DNA of 64,000 nt. Source: Streptomyces sp. SID13031 (GTDB lineage Bacteria > Actinomycetota > Actinomycetes > Propionibacteriales > Kribbellaceae). Every line of letters begins with the position of its first letter. The first letter of the stretch is position 1. Below are positions 57,126-64,000 of this stretch, in pieces. Under the pieces are notes generated by a model. That model was not told where the DNA came from, made no database searches, and saw only the letters and a list, made by a program, of their open reading frames with translations. The DNA lies in assembly GCF_010548305.1 (NCBI RefSeq), contig NZ_JAAGLV010000004.1, positions 248,001-312,000 on the forward strand, in the 5' to 3' direction. A program made the translations under genes and the position numbers.

Positions 57126-57268
57126 GATCTCGCGACCTTATGAAAGCTGTTGTTCAAACGGCGCTCAGGCGGCGGCTGGTGCCATGATCTGAGGCCATAG
57201 TGACCGTCCGGCTCGCGGATGCCCGGCCGAGGTCTCGACGGATGAGCTTGGGGTGTCTACGGTGATAA

Positions 57269-57281
57269 ACATCCGATGTAT
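57269..57281. promoter_or_regulatory. Probable GntR autoregulatory operator
   Basis: ACATC-C-GATGT is a palindrome (57269-57279) within CATCCGATGTAT, 14 bases before the GntR ATG. It shares its core with the site at 57089. Confidence 0.55.
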
Positions 57282-57294
57282 CGAGGGGTGGGCG

Positions 57295-58023
57295 ATGCGT
57301 GTCACCGATGAGGCGATCGACCGGATCAAGCAGATGATCGTCGCCGGCGAGCTGCGTCCGGGGGACCGGCTGCCGCGGGAGCCGGACCTGGCGGCCCACC
57401 TCGGGCTGTCCCGCAGTTCGCTGCGCGAAGCGGTCAAGGCGCTCGCGCTGATCCGGGTCCTCGACGTCCGGCAGGGGGACGGGACCTATGTGACCAGCCT
57501 GGACCCGACCTTGTTGCTGGAGACGATGGGGTTTGTCCTCGACCTGCACCAGGACGCGTCGGTGCTGGAGTTCTTCGAGGTACGGCGAATCCTCGAGCCG
57601 GCCGCGGCGGCGCGGGCCGCGGTGCGGATGAGCGACGAGGACATCGCCGTACTGCGTGACTTGCTGGACGAGCTCGGCCCGGAGCCGTCGGTGGACGCGC
57701 TGTTGGCCAACGATGTCGAGTTCCACCGGCTGATCGCGGTCGGCAGCGGCAACCGGGCGCTCGCCTCCATCGTCGACAGCCTCCGCCAGCCCACCTACCG
57801 GGCCCGCGTCTGGCGTGGTCTGACCCAGTCGGACGCTGTCGCGCAAACCCTCGTGGAGCACCGGTCGATCCTGGCGGCGATCGCCGCCCGCGAACCCGAC
57901 GTCGCCCGATCCTGGGCGACCGTGCACATCGCCGGGGTCGAGCGATGGATCCAGGAAGCAGTCAGCCTCGACCCGGCCGGAACTCCACCAGAACCGCGGA
58001 AGGCATCGCCAAGCTCAGGGTGA
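57295..58023 (+). CDS. GntR/FadR-family transcriptional regulator
   Basis: 242 residues from ATG 57295 (GAGGGGTGGG upstream), preferred over a GTG 14 codons earlier. The GntR winged helix (TDEAIDRIKQMIVAGELRPGDRLPREPDLAAHLGLSRSSLREAVKALALI) is followed by an FCD effector domain (about 85-215) with the metal/ligand histidines in FHRLIAVGSGNRAL, EHRSILAAI and the final WATVHIAG. It lies between two sugar operons, is divergent from the first, and overlaps the end of the GH39-like gene by 62 bases. Confidence 0.93.
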   Translation: MRVTDEAIDRIKQMIVAGELRPGDRLPREPDLAAHLGLSRSSLREAVKALALIRVLDVRQGDGTYVTSLDPTLLLETMGFVLDLHQDASVLEFFEVRRILEPAAAARAAVRMSDEDIAVLRDLLDELGPEPSVDALLANDVEFHRLIAVGSGNRALASIVDSLRQPTYRARVWRGLTQSDAVAQTLVEHRSILAAIAAREPDVARSWATVHIAGVERWIQEAVSLDPAGTPPEPRKASPSSG

Positions 58024-59818
58024 ACTCGTCGCCCTCCCGTTCGAGCACGTCCGCCCGCAACAGATTCCGCTCCGCCAACTGCACCAACTGCTCATCGGTG
58101 GGCCAGTCGCCGACGCCGAGCGCGGCCGCCTCCGCCACCAGATCGCCTGAACCGTCGCCTGAACCGTCGCCTGAACCGTCGGCTGAGCCCTCGCCTGGAG
58201 TCAGCCAGGTCGCGGTCGCCTGCCAGGTCGGGTCCACTCCCGGGAAGGACAGCGTGATCTCCCGGGTCAGCTCTGCCGCGCCCGCTGACTTCGACTGATC
58301 GAGAGTCAGGTTCCACACCAGTACGGCGATGCGGTCGCGATCTCGTGACGCCCACGCCTCCACCAGGCTCCCGCCGCCATCGCCTTCGAAAGTCACCGGC
58401 AACTCGGCCGGACCGAGGCGGTCGAGCAACGTCATCGCGTGGAAGCGCGGTTTCGCCAGCCCGCCGACCGTCTGCAGCCCGAAGCCGCCGTGCAGGAAGC
58501 GTGGCGGCCGGCCCAGCTCCTCGAAGTGGTCCGACGCGACCCAGTAGGCCAGCGCGTCCACCCGCCCGGCCGCCGACCGCATCCCGCGCAGCAGGAACAC
58601 CCCGGAGAACACCGCGTCGTTGATCGGATTGAAGTGCCGCGGCGTCACCCCCCACTCGGTCCACAGGATCCGCGCCTCACCGAACCCATGCCGCTCCAGC
58701 GACGCCCGTACGTCGAGCGGCGGGCTCCCGTAGGTATGCGTCGTCACGAAGTCGACGGGCGCCCCGCTCGCCGCGGCATGCGCGAGCAGATCGTCGACCC
58801 ACCCGGCCGCCGCCGACGACGGACCGCCGACGGCGAGCCGCTCGTCGACCGACTTCACCGCGGCAGCGGTCACGTCGTACAGGTGCATCCATTCGGCCTT
58901 CGTGCCGGACCAGAAGACCTCGAGGTTCGCCTCGTTCCACACCTCGAAGTCCCAGGCCAGTACTTCGTCCAGCCCGTATCGCTCGACGAGATGCGCGACC
59001 AGCGCGCGCACCAGGTCGTGCCACCGCTCGTACGACTTCGGCGGCGAGATGATCGCGCCGTACTCGAAGACGGTCTTCGACGGATCCGACGCGAGGTCGC
59101 GCGGCATGAACCCGAGCTCCACCACCGGCCGCAATCCGAGACCGAGCAGCTTGTCGTAGATCGCGTCGACGACAGTGAAGTCGTACGCCGCCTCGCCGCC
59201 CACCTCGGTGTAGATCCGGGTGTCGTCGTGGAAGATCGCATGCGCGCGAACCGTCCGCACCCCGAGCTCGTCATGCATCCGGCGCAACGCCTCTTCGAGC
59301 TCGGCGCCGATCTCGCGACCGCCGCTGAGCTCCTTGCAGAGCAACTGGCTGAGCCGTTCGCTTCCGATCATCGGCACCCAGGGCCGGTGCAGTTCGATGC
59401 CCTCAGCAACGGCGTCCACGGTAAGCCGGATGCCCGGAACGTTGGCAGAGGCAACCAATGGCGTCGCGCCGACCGAGCCACCCGGCCGACCGTGCACGGT
59501 CACCTCGGGAACGCTGGCCACCGCGTACCTGTACGTAGTACCGGGTGTGCCCGTGGTGTCGACATACGGTGGCGACGGCACCGACAAGAGGTCGCCACTG
59601 TGGTGGTCGACCGGCTCCAGCGACGAGTCGTCGAGGCCGCGCAGGATCACGTACCCGACCGCGCCTGGTACCGGTGACCAGTCCACCGTCACCTGCCCGA
59701 CGCCGCCCACCGCTGTCACCCACTCCGGTGGATCCAGATCCGGCAGCTCGACCGCGCGGCTCTCGTCGCTCCGCAGGGCGATCCGCTCGTCCCAGTCACT
59801 CCTGGCATCACTCTGCAT
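57962..59818 (-). CDS. GH39-like glycoside hydrolase (beta-xylosidase type) with FN3-like N-terminus
   Basis: 618 residues. An N-terminal FN3-like domain (about 30-125, PPEWVTAVGGVGQVTVDWSPVPGAVGYVILRG) precedes the TIM barrel, in which DFEVWNEANLEVFW gives the acid/base Glu and ILWTEWGVTPRHF the nucleophile Glu, the GH39 arrangement. A C-terminal beta domain follows, containing a Gly/Ser/Asp repeat encoded by a 12-bp tandem repeat. No signal peptide is visible. It is the last gene of the second ABC operon. Substrate specificity (xylose versus other) is not certain. Confidence 0.82.
   Translation of the reverse strand: MQSDARSDWDERIALRSDESRAVELPDLDPPEWVTAVGGVGQVTVDWSPVPGAVGYVILRGLDDSSLEPVDHHSGDLLSVPSPPYVDTTGTPGTTYRYAVASVPEVTVHGRPGGSVGATPLVASANVPGIRLTVDAVAEGIELHRPWVPMIGSERLSQLLCKELSGGREIGAELEEALRRMHDELGVRTVRAHAIFHDDTRIYTEVGGEAAYDFTVVDAIYDKLLGLGLRPVVELGFMPRDLASDPSKTVFEYGAIISPPKSYERWHDLVRALVAHLVERYGLDEVLAWDFEVWNEANLEVFWSGTKAEWMHLYDVTAAAVKSVDERLAVGGPSSAAAGWVDDLLAHAAASGAPVDFVTTHTYGSPPLDVRASLERHGFGEARILWTEWGVTPRHFNPINDAVFSGVFLLRGMRSAAGRVDALAYWVASDHFEELGRPPRFLHGGFGLQTVGGLAKPRFHAMTLLDRLGPAELPVTFEGDGGGSLVEAWASRDRDRIAVLVWNLTLDQSKSAGAAELTREITLSFPGVDPTWQATATWLTPGEGSADGSGDGSGDGSGDLVAEAAALGVGDWPTDEQLVQLAERNLLRADVLEREGDEFTLSLAMPSAVLVEFRPGRG
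58143..58190 (-). repeat. 12-bp coding tandem repeat in the GH39-like gene
   Basis: Three exact copies of TCGCCTGAACCG (58143-58178) and a fourth degenerate copy, encoding a GSGD-type repeat in a loop of the C-terminal domain. The unit length keeps the frame, so copy number could vary harmlessly. Confidence 0.85.
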
Positions 59819-59840
59819 CGCGAAACTCCCAAGTCATCAG

Positions 59841-59891
59841 CTTGCGTCCGAAGAAGTGGTCACCACGTTCCTCGAGTTCTTCGGACGCAAG
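59841..59891. repeat. 51-bp palindromic element, copy B
   Basis: Perfect 15-bp arms CTTGCGTCCGAAGAA (59841-59855) and its complement (59877-59891). It starts 5 bases after the stop of the leftward glycoamylase-domain gene and fills most of the 78-bp gap before the GH39-like gene. It is related to copy A at 41219, with one compensatory A-T to G-C change in the stem. Confidence 0.8.
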
Positions 59892-59896
59892 GGCGG

Positions 59897-61480
59897 TCAG
59901 TCGAGGCCGGCGGAGAACTGCTCCATCGCGATCAGCGACCGGATCCCGCGCTCGGCCCGCCGGTCGGCGAAACTGCGCCGGATCAGGTTGTTGCCGAAGA
60001 CGTTGCCGATAGCACCCATCACCATGGCCTGGTCGAGGGCGAGGTAGCGCTTGGCGATCAGGCCCGACTTCACCGCCACCGAGTCGTAGAAGCCGCCGGT
60101 GCCGTAGGCATGCAGGTTCTTCTCGATCCGGCTCAGGTTCTCGATCGCCTGCCGGGGCGCGTAGGACATCGCCAGGAAGGCCGCGTGCGGGGTGACCACG
60201 CCGTCGCCGTACGCCGGATTGGGGTTGGCGCCTTCGCGACAGCCCTCGAAACCGCCGTCGTAGTTGGTGCCCTCCAGATCCGACGGGTAGCCGCCGGGAT
60301 CCATCCCGATCGGCTCGACGCCGTAGACGGCGTACCCGCCCTTCGGGTTCGACGCGGGGGAGAAGCCCCAGTAGCCGTACTTCGCTTCCTCCAGGCCGTG
60401 CTCGATCTGCGCGCGGACCGTCAGCGGGTGGTTGATGCCCCAACTGCGCGGCGCCCAAGTCGACTCCGGCACGAACAGGTCGGGCATCAGCGACTCGAAC
60501 ATGTCGCCACCCCAGGACGGGACGAGCCGCATGCCGCGGTACGAGTAGGTGCCCTCGAAGACGTCGAGGCCGAGGTACGTACGGTGCACACCCTTGGGAC
60601 GCTGCTCCACCCAGGACCAGTCGCAACCGTCAGGGAAGGTCCGGTACGTGGCGAAGTACTGCGTGTGCGGGACCTGGCCGAGGGCGAAGCCGACGTACCC
60701 GGCGATCCTGGCCTCGGTGTTGAGGGTGTCGTAGTGGAACTTGCGGTAGTAGACGTCCGGGCCGGTACCGGCGTGGTTGCCCTTGTCGGTCTCCTCGTCC
60801 GGCGGCGGGGTCTCGAAGAAGCCACCGCGCATCAGTCCGCCTGGGCGGGCCGCGGGGTTGTAGTAGTAGGCGAAGTTCATCTTGTTGAGCAGCGAGTCCG
60901 CGAGGGCCCGGGCGCGCGGCTCGGCGTTGCGGACCACCATCAGCGCGCAGGCGAGCCAGCCGTTGTCGACACTCGACACGAACGGCGTGATCGGCTTGGT
61001 GCCGTCGGGATCGACGTAGCGGACCTCGCCGGTCGATTCGTCGTACCAGTTGAAGAACATGCCGCTGGGTTCGTGGTGATCGACACGCGCCATCGTCGTC
61101 AGCGTCTGGGTGAGCCGGCGCAACGACTCGTGCGGCGAGATGATCCCGAGCTCGCGGGCGACCACGATGCTCCACAGATAGCCACCGATGTTGGTCGGCG
61201 ACGTGTACTGGCTGCGCACCGGGTTGCTGACCGACTCCCCGATGTTGTCCGCGGGCAGTCCGGTCGTCTCGTCGGTCATCGCGACCAGGCTGCGCCAGGT
61301 GTCCCTGGCCCAGCGGCCGACCAGCGCCCGGTCATGGCGGTTGGGGCGCCAGTCGCCGCGAAGGAGTTTGCCGGGATCGGCGGTGGGTCGCCCACCGGCG
61401 TACGAGCTGGTGGTTGCGCCGGCCAGTGCGGCGGTGGTTGTTGCTGCGAGCAATGTGCGCCGGGTGAGATTGGCGGTCAT
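59897..61480 (-). CDS. Exported glycoamylase-domain (PF10091, GH144-like) enzyme
   Basis: 527 residues. A twin-arginine-like signal (LTRRTLLAATTTAALAGATTSSYA) marks it for Tat export. The mature part is an (alpha/alpha)6-type domain with features I recognise from PF10091: SPTNIGGYLWSIVVARELG, SVDNGWLACALMVV, PSWGGDMFESLMPDLFVPE, YGYWGFSPASNPKGGYAVYGVEPIG, VTPHAAFLAM and FYDSV. Characterised GH144 members hydrolyse beta-1,2-glucan; activity here is inferred only. It sits between two permease genes and the GH39-like gene, all leftward. Confidence 0.82.
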   Translation of the reverse strand: MTANLTRRTLLAATTTAALAGATTSSYAGGRPTADPGKLLRGDWRPNRHDRALVGRWARDTWRSLVAMTDETTGLPADNIGESVSNPVRSQYTSPTNIGGYLWSIVVARELGIISPHESLRRLTQTLTTMARVDHHEPSGMFFNWYDESTGEVRYVDPDGTKPITPFVSSVDNGWLACALMVVRNAEPRARALADSLLNKMNFAYYYNPAARPGGLMRGGFFETPPPDEETDKGNHAGTGPDVYYRKFHYDTLNTEARIAGYVGFALGQVPHTQYFATYRTFPDGCDWSWVEQRPKGVHRTYLGLDVFEGTYSYRGMRLVPSWGGDMFESLMPDLFVPESTWAPRSWGINHPLTVRAQIEHGLEEAKYGYWGFSPASNPKGGYAVYGVEPIGMDPGGYPSDLEGTNYDGGFEGCREGANPNPAYGDGVVTPHAAFLAMSYAPRQAIENLSRIEKNLHAYGTGGFYDSVAVKSGLIAKRYLALDQAMVMGAIGNVFGNNLIRRSFADRRAERGIRSLIAMEQFSAGLD

Positions 61481-61495
61481 CCGAGCCTCCAGAGT

Positions 61496-62308
61496 CTATT
61501 TGATACCGGTGATGGCGATGCCCTTGGTGACGTGGCGCTGGAAGGCCAGGAAGATCACCAGCACGGGGAGTACGACGACGACCGCGCCGGCCATCAGCAG
61601 GCCGAAGTTCTGCGCGTTCTGGCCGGTCGAGTACAGCGCCAGGGCGACGGGCAGGGTGTACTTCTCCTCGGTCTGGGCGACCACGAGCGGCCAGAGAAAG
61701 TTGTTCCAGGAGCCGAGGAAGGTGAGGATCCCGAGGGTGGCCAGCGCGGGCTTCGTCAACGGGAGCATGATCCGGCCGAAGATGCCGAGCTCGCTGCTGC
61801 CGTCCACCCGGGCCGCGTCCATCAGGTCGTCGGGCAGGCCCTGGAAGAACTGCCGCATCAGGAAGACCCCGAACGGCGAGACCAGGAAGGGCAGGATCAG
61901 GCCGGGATAGGTATTGGCCAGACCCGCGTTGGTGACCAGGATGAACAGCGGGACGAAGGTGACGACACCGGGGATCATCAAGGTGCCCAGCACCACCAGG
62001 AACAGCGCGTTCCGGCCGCGGAAGTTCAGCTTCGCCAGCGCGTAGCCGACCATCGAGCAGAACAGCAGGTTGCCGGCCGTCACGGCGATCGCGACGATCC
62101 CCGAGTTGAGGAAGTACCGGGGGAAGTTGGCCTTGCTGAACAGGTCGTCGTAGTTCTGCGTGGTCGGTGCCTCGGGCAACCAGGTCGGCGGGACCCGGAG
62201 CAGCTCGCCCTGGGTCTTGAAGGAGCCGAGCAGCATCCACAGGAACGGCGCGGCCACCGCGATCAGTCCGAGCACGGCGATCAGGTAGATCCACCAGGTC
62301 TTGCGCAT
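61496..62308 (-). CDS. Carbohydrate ABC transporter permease (MalG type)
   Basis: 270 residues from the ATG at 62306-62308. Six membrane helices, opening TWWIYLIAVLGLIAVAAPFLWMLLGSFKT, with the EAA loop LMDAARVDGSSELGIFGRIMLPLTKP and the MalG-type end HVTKGIAITGIK. Its start overlaps the stop of the MalF-type gene by one base (TGATG). Confidence 0.94.
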   Translation of the reverse strand: MRKTWWIYLIAVLGLIAVAAPFLWMLLGSFKTQGELLRVPPTWLPEAPTTQNYDDLFSKANFPRYFLNSGIVAIAVTAGNLLFCSMVGYALAKLNFRGRNALFLVVLGTLMIPGVVTFVPLFILVTNAGLANTYPGLILPFLVSPFGVFLMRQFFQGLPDDLMDAARVDGSSELGIFGRIMLPLTKPALATLGILTFLGSWNNFLWPLVVAQTEEKYTLPVALALYSTGQNAQNFGLLMAGAVVVVLPVLVIFLAFQRHVTKGIAITGIK

Positions 62309-63312
62309 CACTTCTCCCTCAGCAGTTTGAACTGGAGGAAGGTGACGACGGCGATCACGACGAACAACAGGTAGCTCATCGCCGTGGCGACGCCGTAGTT
62401 GCCGAACCCGAACTGCTGGTAGGTGTACATCGACACCGAGACGGTGCTGTTCAGCGGACCGCCCTGCGTCATCACGAACGGCTCCTCGAAGAACTGCAGG
62501 TAGCCGATCCCGGTGGTGACGCTGGTGAACAGGATCGTCGGCCTGAGCAACGGCAGGATCAGGTACCGGAACCGTTGCCACGAGCCCGCACCATCGAGCT
62601 GGCCGGCCTCCTCGACGGTCTGCGGGATGCCCTGCAGACCGGCCAGGAAGATGATCATCGGCGCGCCGAAGTTGCGCCAGACGGCCATCATGATCAGCGA
62701 CGGCATCGCCCAGGTCTTCGAGGCGAGCCAGTTCGGCCCGTCGATGCCGACCCAGGACAAGGCTGTGTTCAGCAGCCCGGAGTCCGGGGCCAGGACGAAC
62801 CGCCAGATCACTGCGATGGCGACGATCGAGGTGATCACCGGTAGGTAGTACGCGACCTTGAACAGGCTCTGGAACCGCTTGACCCCGCGATCCAGCAGGA
62901 CCGCTGCGGCCAGCGCGAGGCCGAGTGTCAACGGGACGCCGACCAGGACGAAGTACGCGGTGTTGAGCGCGGCCTTGCGGAATGTCTCATCCGACAGCGC
63001 CTTGATGTAGTTGTCCAAGCCGACGCCGTTCACCGCCAACGGGGTCCGCAAATCGCGCTGCTTGAGATCGGTGAAGCTCATCCCGAGTGAGCCCAGCACG
63101 GGTCCGGCGGTGAAGGCGAGGAAGAGAACGACGAACGGCAGCGTGAGGATCCAGGCAGCGGCAGTCTGGCGCCCGGCGGCCCCTGACCGTCCCGCACGAC
63201 CGGCTCGTCTGCCTCCCGCCCCTCCCGCCCCGCCCGACCGCCGTGGCGGCCGGGCGGCGAGGGCGTCCTTTGCCCCGGGCGCGGCTGAGCCTTGTAGTGA
63301 TGTCGAGTTCAC
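62308..63312 (-). CDS. Carbohydrate ABC transporter permease (MalF type)
   Basis: 334 residues from a GTG start. A ~50-residue Gly/Ala/Arg-rich cytoplasmic tail (RRSGGAGGAGGRRAGRAGRS) precedes six membrane helices; the EAA loop is TVEEAGQLDGAGSWQRFRYLILPLLRP and is followed by EEPFVMTQGGPLNSTVSVSMYTY. It lies 5 bases after the binding-protein stop. As in the first operon, no ATPase gene is present. Confidence 0.93.
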   Translation of the reverse strand: MNSTSLQGSAAPGAKDALAARPPRRSGGAGGAGGRRAGRAGRSGAAGRQTAAAWILTLPFVVLFLAFTAGPVLGSLGMSFTDLKQRDLRTPLAVNGVGLDNYIKALSDETFRKAALNTAYFVLVGVPLTLGLALAAAVLLDRGVKRFQSLFKVAYYLPVITSIVAIAVIWRFVLAPDSGLLNTALSWVGIDGPNWLASKTWAMPSLIMMAVWRNFGAPMIIFLAGLQGIPQTVEEAGQLDGAGSWQRFRYLILPLLRPTILFTSVTTGIGYLQFFEEPFVMTQGGPLNSTVSVSMYTYQQFGFGNYGVATAMSYLLFVVIAVVTFLQFKLLREK

Positions 63313-63317
63313 CCTGA

Positions 63318-64000
63318 TCAGCTACCGGTGCCGATCGACGCGGCCTTGGTCTGGATCGCCTTCGCCGTGTCGGCGGGGGACTGGCCGGCCTTGGCCATCT
63401 TCTCCACCTCGGCGTCGAACGCGGTGGCGACCTGCTCCCAGTTCACGATCGCGGGCGGCGCCTTGGCGTCGTCGAGCTGCTTGCCGAAGACCGGCAGTAG
63501 CGGGTCACCCGCGATACTCGGGTCTTCCCAGGCGCTCTTCACGGCCGGCAGGTCGGTCGACAGCTTGAACCACTGCGCCTGCGTCTTCGCGTCGGACAGC
63601 CACTTGACCAGCTTCCAGGCGCTGTCCTTGTTCTTGCTGTTCTTGAAGACGACGAAGTTGCTGCCGCCGACGAACGACGTCGCGGTCTTGTTCTTCGGCA
63701 GCTGGAAGACGCCGATATTCGACTTGATCTTGTCGCCGCCGAGCTTGGCCACCGAGCCGGCCATCCATGGACCGGAGATGAACATCGGCACCTGACCGCT
63801 GACGAACTGCGCCTCGGTCTGGTTCGGCGGCAGGTCGGTCCCGGCGAGCTTGTCGGTGAAGAAGCTCTGGTAGTACTTGAGCCCCTCCTGCATCTCCGGC
63901 GTGTCGAAGGTGAACTCCTTCTGGTCGTCCCCGGTGATCGACGCCCCCGCGGACCAGGCGAACGGCATCACGGTCTGCCACGAGCCGGTACCACCCGGCT
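63318..64000 (-). CDS. Sugar ABC transporter substrate-binding protein, 5' end beyond window
   Basis: The visible C-terminal ~226 residues belong to a family 1 extracellular solute-binding protein: SWQTVMPFAWSAGASI, LKYYQSFFTDK, QFVSGQVPMFISGPWMAG, VFQLPKNKTATSFVGGSNFVVFKNSKNKDSAWKLVKWLS. About half of a normal ~430-residue protein, with the signal peptide and start lying to the right of base 64000. It heads the operon of permeases, glycoamylase-domain enzyme and GH39-like hydrolase. Confidence 0.9.
   Translation of the reverse strand, partial: PGGTGSWQTVMPFAWSAGASITGDDQKEFTFDTPEMQEGLKYYQSFFTDKLAGTDLPPNQTEAQFVSGQVPMFISGPWMAGSVAKLGGDKIKSNIGVFQLPKNKTATSFVGGSNFVVFKNSKNKDSAWKLVKWLSDAKTQAQWFKLSTDLPAVKSAWEDPSIAGDPLLPVFGKQLDDAKAPPAIVNWEQVATAFDAEVEKMAKAGQSPADTAKAIQTKAASIGTGS

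Noticed and set aside
60110..62374. 754-codon + strand frame across the glycoamylase-domain and permease genes
   Set aside because: High-GC antisense frame without domains; the opposite strand encodes clearly recognisable proteins with export signals and membrane helices.

Overview
The window is high-GC (about 70% by eye) chromosomal DNA of an actinomycete. Mycobacterial-type gene content (sigE-rseA-htrA-tatB, DUF3117, GT4-type glycogen synthase), CGNR zinc-finger regulators, SARP and ArsR-type regulators, and plant-glycan sugar uptake loci suggest a soil member of the Propionibacteriales. Kribbella is my best guess from memory; nothing in the sequence proves the genus. No rRNA, tRNA, CRISPR array, insertion sequence or prophage was seen.

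Layout. 1-2.7 kb: a LacI regulator cut by the left edge, a DksA/TraR-like zinc protein, a broken maleylpyruvate isomerase-family gene and a CGNR regulator. 2.7-15.3 kb: housekeeping genes in an order resembling M. tuberculosis Rv1202-Rv1213 (VOC protein, dapE, LOG hydrolase, DivIVA-like protein, SRPBCC, tag, then DUF3117, pepA, glgA, glgC), interrupted by a snapalysin-like protease and a paaX/enoyl-CoA hydratase pair. 15.3-22.5 kb: a seven-gene kynurenine catabolic run (kynU, kmo, aldehyde dehydrogenase, a RidA/3-hydroxyanthranilate dioxygenase fusion, ACMSD, arylformamidase) whose first gene overlaps the stop of glgC. Together these would convert N-formylkynurenine to 4-oxalocrotonate; the tryptophan dioxygenase and the lower pathway are not here.

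22.5-28 kb: O-methyltransferase, a DeoR/SIS divergent pair, SRPBCC, and a GNAT-MFS unit divergent from a second CGNR regulator with a clear multi-copy operator. 28-38 kb: the envelope-stress block (biotin carrier, sigE, zinc anti-sigma, RseB-like, htrA, tatB) followed on the other strand by mrp, pspAB-htpX, DUF1003 and an MgtE-N/CBS protein. 38-52.7 kb: regulators (two tandem LuxR-HTH proteins, two ArsR-type paralogues, a SARP-NB-ARC-TPR protein, a Ser/Thr kinase) interleaved with a CoA-ester lyase, an acyl-CoA dehydrogenase and a MaoC hydratase, plus a secreted cyclophilin and CorA.

52.6-64 kb: two leftward ABC sugar-import operons without their own ATPase. One carries a GH29 alpha-L-fucosidase, the other a glycoamylase-domain enzyme and a GH39-like hydrolase; a GntR/FadR regulator lies between them, and a motif in its own upstream region recurs on the promoter of the first operon.

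Two genome-level habits stand out. Many genes have a TANNNT box 6-8 nt before the start codon (leaderless transcripts), four of them an identical TAGCCT-N7-ATG. There are also several long intergenic palindromes, including two related 51-bp copies 18.6 kb apart and two tandem 59-nt copies inside the kynurenine cluster.
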